From the NCBI RefSeq assembly GCF_022763345.1, contig NZ_JALEGS010000104.1, positions 40,392 through 104,391 on the forward strand: 64,000 bases of DNA, in the 5' to 3' direction. The position numbers and the translations under genes are program-made. The first letter of the stretch is position 1. Each line of letters starts with the position of its first letter. The stretch comes from Phaeodactylibacter sp. (GTDB taxonomy: Bacteria > Bacteroidota > Bacteroidia > Chitinophagales > Saprospiraceae). Positions 10,107-17,955 of this stretch are shown here, piece after piece. Below the pieces are notes generated by a model. That model saw nothing but the letters and a program-made list of their open reading frames with translations, had not been told where the DNA came from and ran no database searches.

Positions 10107-10715
10107 TTACAAATAATCCTTAAAACGGCCACCTTTGGGCTCGTTATCGGTCCGTGCACTTCCGGATTTGATTTTCCGGAGCAGGCTCGGGTCAATATCC
10201 ATGATAAGGGAGTAGCCCATATTTTCCAGTTCGATCACGAAGTTCTTTTCGTTCTTTTGGTTGAGGAGAATGCCCTTCATTCCGGTAAGGCTTCCACCCA
10301 GGATTTCTACTTCGTCACCGTTGCAGAGGCTCAAGCTTCTGCTTTCCTGAGCTTCCACCTCAATGTTTTCTCCTACGACAAGACGCAAAACATCAATCTC
10401 GGTCTCCGGTATGGAAATCAGGTTTTTTGACAAACGGACAAAATTGAGCACATCCTGCGTCTCTACCACCCGGATGTACTCGCTCTTTTTGATCTTGACG
10501 AACAGGTAGCAGTTGATCAGCGGGAGCTCCAGGTGTTTTACCTTTCGGGTATACCTGCGGGTGACTTTCTGAAGCGGTAGAAAGTGTTCAACGCCTTTCT
10601 TCTTCAGCCGGTCCGCTACCATTTTCTCGCGCTTGTAGTTGGTATAAATGGCAAACCATCTGCTTTCGATGTTGCTCAGGTGGTTTTCGGGTTGTTGTTG
10701 AATCGCAGTCTTCAT
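10107..10715 (-). CDS. UpxY/NusG-family transcription antiterminator
   Basis: RWFAIYTNYKREKMVADRLKKKGVEHFLPLQ NGN domain plus KOW-like NGDEVEILGGSLTGMKGIL. Confidence 0.88.
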   Translation of the reverse strand: MKTAIQQQPENHLSNIESRWFAIYTNYKREKMVADRLKKKGVEHFLPLQKVTRRYTRKVKHLELPLINCYLFVKIKKSEYIRVVETQDVLNFVRLSKNLISIPETEIDVLRLVVGENIEVEAQESRSLSLCNGDEVEILGGSLTGMKGILLNQKNEKNFVIELENMGYSLIMDIDPSLLRKIKSGSARTDNEPKGGRFKDYL

Positions 10716-10786
10716 TGGAGGTCTTTTTGTTTTACGAAATACCAGATTTCAGGACTATGATTTTATGGGGAAAGCCTAACAAAAGG

Positions 10787-12082
10787 CTAGAGCCGCCAGT
10801 AAGTCAGTCCGGCATCTGCACCGGGCTTTTCATAAATGGCTTTGATGTCCATAACAATGGGGTCTTCTTTGCAAATGGACTTGAAGTATTCAAAATCCAG
10901 CGATTGATAGGCCTTGTGGTTGACCGCTACGATAATTGCATCATAATCGTCTGAGGCATTGTCCACGAGCGTCAGCTTGTACTCTTTCGCTACCTCATTC
11001 GGAGAAGCGAAGGGGTCAGTGATGTGCACGTTAATGGAGTACTGCATGATTTCCCTTGCCAGGTCCGCCACTTTGGAGTTGCGAATGTCCGCTACATTTT
11101 CCTTAAAGGTGATGCCCATGATAAGCACCTTGGTCTGACTTGGGTTTTTGCCCCGCTGAATCAACATTTGCGTCAGCCGTTTGGCAATAAAACCAGGCAT
11201 GCCGTCATTAATACGGCGTCCACTCAGGATGACCTGAGGGTCATACCCCAATTGTTTGGCTTTGTGCGTGAGGTAGTAAGGGTCCACACCAATGCAGTGC
11301 CCGCCCACAAGGCCAGGGGAGAACTTTAGGAAGTTCCACTTGGTACCAGCTGCCTCAAGCACTTCATTCGTGTCGATTCCCATCATGTCAAAGATGATGG
11401 ACAGCTCATTCACAAATGAAATATTGAGGTCGCGCTGCGTATTCTCAATGACCTTGGCTGCCTCTGCTACTTTGATGGAAGGCGCTTCGTATATTCCCGC
11501 CTTGATGATGGCGCCATACGTTTTTGAAATTTCTTTCAGGGCTTCCTCATCGCTTCCGGAAACAATCTTCAGAATTTTCTCGATAGTCCGTTCCTTGTCA
11601 CCCGGATTGATGCGTTCAGGAGAGTAACCGATTTTGAAGTCTTTGCCGAGTTTTAGTCCCGATAGTTCCTCCAGAATGGGAAGGCAGTCCTCCTCGGTAC
11701 AACCTGGGTAAACGGTGGACTCGAAAATGACATAGTCGCCTTTCTTCAGCACCTTACCCACCGTTTCAGAGGCAGAGAGGACAGGCTTGAGGTTAGGGAC
11801 TTTGCTTTCGCTCACTGGCGTAGGGACCGCTATGATGTGAAAGTGGGCCTCTTTAAGCATAGCCGGGTCGGCTGTGAAGGTGATCCGCTTATTGTCAAAA
11901 GCGCTGCCTTCCAGTTCTTCAGAAGGGTCCTCGCCGTTTTTCATCATTTGGATACGGTCTTCGTTGATATCGAAGCCAATCACTTCAAAGTCGCGTGCAA
12001 ATTCCAGAGCGAGTGGGAGGCCAACGTAACCAAGGCCAATAACGGAGATTTTTTTCTCGCGGTTTTTTAGTGCATCAAACAT
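10787..12082 (-). CDS. Nucleotide sugar dehydrogenase (TviB/WbpO/UDP-HexNAc dehydrogenase type)
   Basis: ISVIGLGYVGLPLALEFA, VPTPVSESKVPNL, ESTVYPGCTEE, GLVGGHCIGVDPYYLTHKA, MGITFKENVADIRNSK. Confidence 0.92.
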   Translation of the reverse strand: MFDALKNREKKISVIGLGYVGLPLALEFARDFEVIGFDINEDRIQMMKNGEDPSEELEGSAFDNKRITFTADPAMLKEAHFHIIAVPTPVSESKVPNLKPVLSASETVGKVLKKGDYVIFESTVYPGCTEEDCLPILEELSGLKLGKDFKIGYSPERINPGDKERTIEKILKIVSGSDEEALKEISKTYGAIIKAGIYEAPSIKVAEAAKVIENTQRDLNISFVNELSIIFDMMGIDTNEVLEAAGTKWNFLKFSPGLVGGHCIGVDPYYLTHKAKQLGYDPQVILSGRRINDGMPGFIAKRLTQMLIQRGKNPSQTKVLIMGITFKENVADIRNSKVADLAREIMQYSINVHITDPFASPNEVAKEYKLTLVDNASDDYDAIIVAVNHKAYQSLDFEYFKSICKEDPIVMDIKAIYEKPGADAGLTYWRL

Positions 12083-12128
12083 AAGTAGGGAGTCTTAAGC
12101 TTTTTTGTATTGGAGAATCTACGGTAGA

Positions 12129-12152
12129 CGGCAGAGGTTATATCCTCTGCCG
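12129..12152. other. Perfect 9-bp inverted repeat between aminotransferase and dehydrogenase genes
   Basis: cggcagagg ttatat cctctgccg; no clear T-tract. Confidence 0.6.
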
Positions 12153-12160
12153 CTTGTCCT

Positions 12161-13306
12161 CTATTTTTGAAAAAAGGCTTTCACCTTTTCGGTGATGTAG
12201 GCTAATGTAGCCTCATCCAGTTCCGTATGCATAGGCAAAGAGATCACCGAATTACACAGGTCTTCCGTAACGGGAAGGGGATCAATCTGCTGGTCCATAG
12301 CTTGCTGATAGGCTTTTTGCTCGTACAGGGGCACCGGATAGTAAATCATATTGGGGATACCGGCTTCCTGTAGGTGCTTTTGCAGAGCGTCGCGCTTTCC
12401 GTTAGCCACCTTTAAGGTGTACTGATGAAAAACATGAGTGGACTTGGGGTCCCGTACCGGCGTCTGCAGCCCTTCGATACCTGCAAAGGCCTGGTCATAG
12501 TAGTCTGCCGCAGACCGCCGTGCCGCTGCGTACGCATCAAGGTGCCCCAGCTTGATGTCCAAAATGGCAGCCTGAATGCTATCAAGACGGGAGTTGACGC
12601 CCACCATGTCGTGGTAGTAGCGCTTTACCTGGCCATGATTGGCGATCATCTGCAGCTTTTGCCCCAGCGCTTCATCGTTGGTATACAGCGCGCCGCCATC
12701 GCCGTAGGCGCCCAGGTTTTTAGAAGGGTAGAAGGAGGTGCACCCGATGTGGCCGATGGTACCTGTTTTTTGAGTATGCCCGTCTTTGAAAGTGTAGTCA
12801 GCACCAATGGCCTGCGCATTGTCCTCAATGACCCATAGCCCATGGGATTTGGCAACTTCCATGATAGGCTCGAGGTCGCAGCTCTGCCCAAACAGGTTGA
12901 CCGGGACTACCGCTTTGGTCTTGGGCGTAATCGCCGCTTCCACCAAGTCAGCTGTAACGTTAAAAGTGTCCGGGTCCACATCCACCATGACTGGCTTAAG
13001 GTTGAGGAGCGCAATGACTTCGGCTGTAGATACATAAGTGAATGCAGGCACAATGACCTCGTCGCCCGGCTGTAGGCCAACGCCCATGAGCGCGATCTGA
13101 AGGGCGTCTGTGCCATTGGCGCAGGGGATGACATGACGGGCGTCCAGGTAAGATTCCATGTGCGCCTTAAAAGACTTTACAGCCGGGCCGTTGATGTAGG
13201 CACAGGACTGCAGGACTTCCTGAACAGCAGCATCGATCTCCGGCTTCAGCCGCTCGTACTGTGTTTTGAGGTCCACCATTTGTATGTTCATTTTGACATC
13301 AGACAT
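12161..13306 (-). CDS. DegT/DnrJ/EryC1/StrS family aminotransferase
   Basis: CANGTDALQIALMG, AFTYVSTAEVI, NLFGQSCDLEPI, EDNAQAIGADY, SFYPSKNLGAYGDGGAL. Confidence 0.92.
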   Translation of the reverse strand: MSDVKMNIQMVDLKTQYERLKPEIDAAVQEVLQSCAYINGPAVKSFKAHMESYLDARHVIPCANGTDALQIALMGVGLQPGDEVIVPAFTYVSTAEVIALLNLKPVMVDVDPDTFNVTADLVEAAITPKTKAVVPVNLFGQSCDLEPIMEVAKSHGLWVIEDNAQAIGADYTFKDGHTQKTGTIGHIGCTSFYPSKNLGAYGDGGALYTNDEALGQKLQMIANHGQVKRYYHDMVGVNSRLDSIQAAILDIKLGHLDAYAAARRSAADYYDQAFAGIEGLQTPVRDPKSTHVFHQYTLKVANGKRDALQKHLQEAGIPNMIYYPVPLYEQKAYQQAMDQQIDPLPVTEDLCNSVISLPMHTELDEATLAYITEKVKAFFQK

Positions 13307-13327
13307 ATAATGAAATTGTTATTTTCG

Positions 13328-14533
13328 TTAGTTAAGGTTTAAATGGCGGAGGGCTTTCTGCGCTACTGTCTCTCCAATCGCAAGGGACGCTGTGGCAGCC
13401 GGGCTTGGGGCGTTGCAAACGTTGATGACACCAGGCTTTTCCAAAAACAGGAAATCGTCAATCAGCGTGCCATCCGGACCGCAGGCCATTGCCCGCACTC
13501 CCGCGCCGCCTCTGACCAGGTCAGCTGTGGTGATTTCCGGTATCAAATGCTGCAGGGCGCGCACAAAAGCCGATTTGGAATACGACCGGTAGAGCTCGTT
13601 CAGCCCATCCCGCCAGTACTTCCGAGCTATTTGCTGAAAGCCGGGGTAGGAGAGGGTTTCCCAAAGTTCGCTCGAGTTGATATCGTAGCGGCTATAGCCC
13701 TCCCGCTTAAAGGCAAGCACAGCATTGGGCCCAGCCTCAATACCTCCGCCAATCATACGGGTAAAGTGTACGCCCAGGAACGGGAAGTTGGGGTTGGGGA
13801 CCGGGTAGATCAGGTTGTTGACCAGATAGCGTTTCTCCGGGCGCAGTTCGTAGTATTCGCCCCTGAAGGGCAGAATCTGCAGGTCAATCTCCGGCATGGT
13901 AAGTTGGGCAATTTTATCAGAATACAGCCCTGCACAGTTGATGACCAGCCGGCAGGTGATGTCCCCCTTGTCCGTAATAACGGTCCCCTGCCCGGGGCGC
14001 AGGTCAATGTCCAGGACCTTATGCCCCAGCAGCGCCTCACCTTCCCGGTTTTGGGCCAGTTCCATATACTTTTCTGCCACTGCACGATAGCTGATAATGC
14101 CGGATTGGGGTACCCATATGGCTTTTAGGGCATTCACGTGAGGCTCTATCTCCCGGCATTCCTCCCGGCTGATCATCCGGATACCGTCCAGCCCGTTTGC
14201 CCGCCCGGTCTTCAGTATTTTCTCAAGGCGGGAGGCTTCATCAGGGCGGGTGGCGACAATGACTTTGCCGCAAACGTCATGCGGAATGCCATGAGCCCGG
14301 GCAAAATCAAGCAGGTAACGGTAACCACGGGCACAGTTGAGCGCCTTGGAGCCGCCGGGCGTATAGTAAATGCCAGAATGGATAACGCCGCTGTTATTGC
14401 CGGTCTGATGCCGCGCCACGCCAGGAGCTTTGTCGATCACGGCAATACGGAGGCCCGGCTGCTTCTCAGTCAATTGATAAGCAGTAGCAAGGCCTACAAT
14501 GCCGGCACCGATTATAGCGACATCATACTGCAT
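13328..14533 (-). CDS. lhgO: L-2-hydroxyglutarate oxidase
   Basis: DVAIIGAGIVGLATAYQL FAD motif, GNNSGVIHSGIYYTPGGSKALNC, PFRGEYYEL, GGAGVRA. Confidence 0.88.
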   Translation of the reverse strand: MQYDVAIIGAGIVGLATAYQLTEKQPGLRIAVIDKAPGVARHQTGNNSGVIHSGIYYTPGGSKALNCARGYRYLLDFARAHGIPHDVCGKVIVATRPDEASRLEKILKTGRANGLDGIRMISREECREIEPHVNALKAIWVPQSGIISYRAVAEKYMELAQNREGEALLGHKVLDIDLRPGQGTVITDKGDITCRLVINCAGLYSDKIAQLTMPEIDLQILPFRGEYYELRPEKRYLVNNLIYPVPNPNFPFLGVHFTRMIGGGIEAGPNAVLAFKREGYSRYDINSSELWETLSYPGFQQIARKYWRDGLNELYRSYSKSAFVRALQHLIPEITTADLVRGGAGVRAMACGPDGTLIDDFLFLEKPGVINVCNAPSPAATASLAIGETVAQKALRHLNLN

Positions 14534-15079
14534 CTAGTTCGGTTCCATTTTATTGAAATAAAGCAGCAGCGGCTCAGGGGTGAAACGGTCGAGCATGCTT
14601 TCTGAAAACTCCTCCGCCTCATAAAGCAGATATCGTATTTTCCGGTTGACGACCTTCTCTGCTTTCTCTACAAGCCCCAGCAGGTAGCCCCGGTCTATGC
14701 TGCCGATGATCAGCAGGTCGATGATGGTACTGTCTATGCCTTTGGAAAAATCACCGATCAGGTAAACCCGCTCCACATTGCCCAGGCGTTCTATAACCTG
14801 CTCCACGACCCGGTCTACTCCAATTTGCTTCAAAAGGATATTATGAATCTCACTGAAAAGGGGGTGTTGGTCGTTGGCCCGGAACATTTTTTTGTTGCCA
14901 ACCGTTTCTGAGCGCAGCATTCCCGCTTCCTCGAGGCGGTTGAGTTCCACCCGAATGGCATTAGAAGACTCTCCAAACTCCTGCTGCAAACCCCGCAGGT
15001 AGCTCGTGGTCTTGCTGTTGATGAAAAACTTCATCAGCAGCTTGATACGTGTCTTGGAGGATATTAAGGTTTCTATCAT
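14534..15079 (-). CDS. Winged-helix protein fused to a degenerate nucleotidyltransferase-like domain
   Basis: N-terminal wHTH (SSNAIRVELNRLEEAGML...) and C-terminal GDFSKGIDSTIIDLLIIG resembling an MNT NTase motif; abuts the lhgO start. Confidence 0.7.
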   Translation of the reverse strand: MIETLISSKTRIKLLMKFFINSKTTSYLRGLQQEFGESSNAIRVELNRLEEAGMLRSETVGNKKMFRANDQHPLFSEIHNILLKQIGVDRVVEQVIERLGNVERVYLIGDFSKGIDSTIIDLLIIGSIDRGYLLGLVEKAEKVVNRKIRYLLYEAEEFSESMLDRFTPEPLLLYFNKMEPN

Positions 15080-15373
15080 GATTGAGTAATAAAATTACTC
15101 AAGCTTGGTAAATAAGCAAGCTAAAGCGGTTAAAAAAAGCTGTATTTACTTATTGCCGACCTTTTCGATAGGGAATACTAAGAAAAGAACGAGCAAAAAT
15201 GTTGCTCATTTTAATTTGTGTTTGCTGGTGCAATTTTAGTGAATAATCTGCTGATGTCCAGTGATTTTTTGTAAAAAGTGCCAAAAATAATGAACCTTTT
15301 TCGGAGCGTCTTCCGGGAGTCTAGTAATGGCAAGGGCTTTCATGCCGCTATTGCATTGTAGTGAACGCGGCAG

Positions 15374-16627
15374 ATGTCACCCATTTTGCGTATCTATGCC
15401 GCTAAAATGCAATTCTGGAGCAAACAGAGCCCCGCGCAAATCCATCAGCGGGTATTCGAGGCACTGGGCAAAAATGTGGATTACAAAGACCGTTCCCCTC
15501 TTGGTTTGCCGGCCTCTCACCTGGACGAGAAAGTGTTCACCCCGCAGCCCGCCATGCTGCGCGAAGCCCCTTTTCTGGCTACCCTGGTACAAAACCCCAA
15601 TCACATCGGATGCCATACTCTAGGCGATTCAGAAAGCTTCTTTGCTGGGACACAGGAGATTGAGCGGGAGCTGATTGCCCTGTGTGCAGTAGACATTTTC
15701 AACGGAGCAGAAGCAGGGCAGTTTGATGGCTACGTAGCCAGTGGCGGTACAGAAGCGAATATCCAGGCTATGTGGATCTACCGGAACTACTTCATGCGGG
15801 AGCAGGAGGCTACTGCCACTGAAATTGCCATCCTGTGCTCGGCTGACGCCCATTACTCTATGCATAAAGCAGCCAATTTGCTTGGGGTACGTGGCTTTGC
15901 CGTGGCAACGAGCCCGGAAGACCGCTGCATCACCGCCTCCGCTATCCGGGAAACCGTTGCCGAAGCGCAGACCTCCGGGGCTAAGTATTTTATTGTGGTT
16001 TGCAATATGATGACCACCATGTTTGGGTCGGTAGACCACCCGGAGCCTTACATTGAGGTGCTGGAGGAAGCTGGAATGCCTTACAAATTGCATGTAGACG
16101 GCGCGTACGGCGGTTTCTTTTTCCCCTTTTCAAAGATTGAGCACGCCCTGGATTTTTCCAACCCTAAGGTGGCCTCAATCACCCTTGATGCCCACAAGAT
16201 GGTACAAGCGCCCTACGGTACCGGTATTTTCCTGATCCGAAAAGGGTGGATGAAATATGCCTATACTGAGGAAGCCCAATATGTGCAGGGACTTGACGCC
16301 ACACTAAGCGGAAGCCGCTCGGGGGCAAATGCCATTTCCGTTTGGATGATTTTGATGACCTACGGCCCGCATGGCTGGTTTGAGAAAATCCACATTCTGA
16401 ACTACCGGACGGAGTGGCTGTGCCAGCAACTCAGGGACCGGGCTATCCGGTTCTACCGGCACCCAGGGTCTAATATTGTCACCATTCACAAAAGCGGTAT
16501 CTCCAGAGAAGTGGCAGAACAGTTTGGGCTTGTACCCGATAGCCACACTCATCCGGAGTGGTATAAGGTGGTGGTGATGGACCACGTAACGATAGATGCG
16601 CTGAGTGAACTGGTGGAAACGCTCTAG
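15374..16627 (+). CDS. Group II PLP-dependent decarboxylase
   Basis: GYVASGGTEANIQAMW, CSADAHYSMHKAANLLG, HVDGAYGGFFFPF, TLDAHKMVQAPYGTGIFL; an alternative start at 15407 is possible. Confidence 0.85.
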   Translation: MSPILRIYAAKMQFWSKQSPAQIHQRVFEALGKNVDYKDRSPLGLPASHLDEKVFTPQPAMLREAPFLATLVQNPNHIGCHTLGDSESFFAGTQEIERELIALCAVDIFNGAEAGQFDGYVASGGTEANIQAMWIYRNYFMREQEATATEIAILCSADAHYSMHKAANLLGVRGFAVATSPEDRCITASAIRETVAEAQTSGAKYFIVVCNMMTTMFGSVDHPEPYIEVLEEAGMPYKLHVDGAYGGFFFPFSKIEHALDFSNPKVASITLDAHKMVQAPYGTGIFLIRKGWMKYAYTEEAQYVQGLDATLSGSRSGANAISVWMILMTYGPHGWFEKIHILNYRTEWLCQQLRDRAIRFYRHPGSNIVTIHKSGISREVAEQFGLVPDSHTHPEWYKVVVMDHVTIDALSELVETL

Positions 16628-17877
16628 CCTCTGCTCCCCGGCAAGAGCAAGCTGCTGTCTCCATAGCTAAGAAAGCGGAAATCTTCGCTCAGGGCAAAGT
16701 CATAGACTTTTTTCCAGTCCTCTCCAATCAGTGCGGCAATCAGAAGCAACAGGGTGCTCTGAGGTTGATGGAAGTTGGTGATGATGCCATTGCAAACCCG
16801 GAAGGTATAGCCCGGGGCGATGATCAACTGTGTGTAGCCCTGTACGGTTTCCTGCTGTTGGGCTTCCAGGGCTTGCCGCACTGCCAGGAAGCTCTTCAGC
16901 GTGGAGGGGCGTATGCCTTCTTCGTAGGGTGTCCACTGTTGCACATCAATAAAGGAAGCCTGGTGGCCGGAGCAAAGGCTTTGGCCATGCCAGTACAGGC
17001 TTTCCAACAGCCGCATACTCGTGGTGCCGACCGGAATGATCGGCTTGCCTTGCTCTAAATGGGCAATCAGTGTATTCAGAGTGGCAAGGTTGATGTAAAT
17101 GCTCTCCTCGTGCATATGGTGGTCAGCCAGGGCTTCGGCTGATACCGGCTTAAATGTTCCGGCGCCCACGTGTAAGGTGACTTCCAGTGTTGAGATGCCT
17201 TTTTCTTTCAGGTCGTCAAATACCCGGTCCGTGAAGTGGAGCCCGGCGGTAGGCGCTGCCACAGAGCCTTTAGTCTTAGCGTAGACGGTTTGGTAACGGT
17301 CTTCGTCTTCCGGCACGTTTTCCCGGTTGAGGTAGGGGGGCAAGGGGATAATGCCCGCCGCCGCGAGTAATGATCCGAATGCAATGCGGTCATTATTCCA
17401 TTCGAATTCGATTTCGAAAGCATTTTCCATGCGGCCGATCCGCGTGGCTTTGAGTTGTACATCGCCGGATTCGGTAGCGATGCTCTTTTCGATTACTCCG
17501 GTTTTCCATTTCCGGTTGCCGCCTACGAGGCATTTCCAGCGCACGTTCTGCGTACTGGAAAAGTTTTGCTGGTATTCAGCCGGTGTCAGGGGCTCCAGGC
17601 AGAGGATCTCCAGCCGTTTGTCGTTGGGCAGGGTAAAATGCAGGCGTGCGTGGATGACCTTGGTGTTGTTGAAAACGAGCAGTGCTCCCTCGGGTAGCAG
17701 TTCCGGCAGCGCCCGAAAGGAATGAGCATCGATTTTTCCGCCCTTATAGAGCAGCAGCTTGGAGGCATCCCGCTCTTCTAGAGGGAATTTAGCAATCCGG
17801 GACTCGGGCAGTTCGTAGGAGAAATCCTTAATGTTGATAGTCTTGGGATCCACTAGGCTCTGGTAATTGGTTCGCAA
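16624..17877 (-). CDS. queA: S-adenosylmethionine:tRNA ribosyltransferase-isomerase (queuosine biosynthesis)
   Basis: FSYELPESRIAKFPLEERDASKLLL, FNNTKVIHARL, GSVAAPTAGLHFT, LHVGAGTFKPV, NFHQPQSTLLLLIAALIG. Confidence 0.92.
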   Translation of the reverse strand: MRTNYQSLVDPKTINIKDFSYELPESRIAKFPLEERDASKLLLYKGGKIDAHSFRALPELLPEGALLVFNNTKVIHARLHFTLPNDKRLEILCLEPLTPAEYQQNFSSTQNVRWKCLVGGNRKWKTGVIEKSIATESGDVQLKATRIGRMENAFEIEFEWNNDRIAFGSLLAAAGIIPLPPYLNRENVPEDEDRYQTVYAKTKGSVAAPTAGLHFTDRVFDDLKEKGISTLEVTLHVGAGTFKPVSAEALADHHMHEESIYINLATLNTLIAHLEQGKPIIPVGTTSMRLLESLYWHGQSLCSGHQASFIDVQQWTPYEEGIRPSTLKSFLAVRQALEAQQQETVQGYTQLIIAPGYTFRVCNGIITNFHQPQSTLLLLIAALIGEDWKKVYDFALSEDFRFLSYGDSSLLLPGSRG

Positions 17878-17955
17878 TCGCGCAAATGTAAAAAATCACA
17901 TAACAACTCCAGTGCTTTTGGGTTCGCAAGCCTGATTTGTAAGCACCTGCAACGC

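Noticed and set aside
13343-14128. 261-aa + strand ORF
   Set aside because: Antisense to lhgO; no family features.
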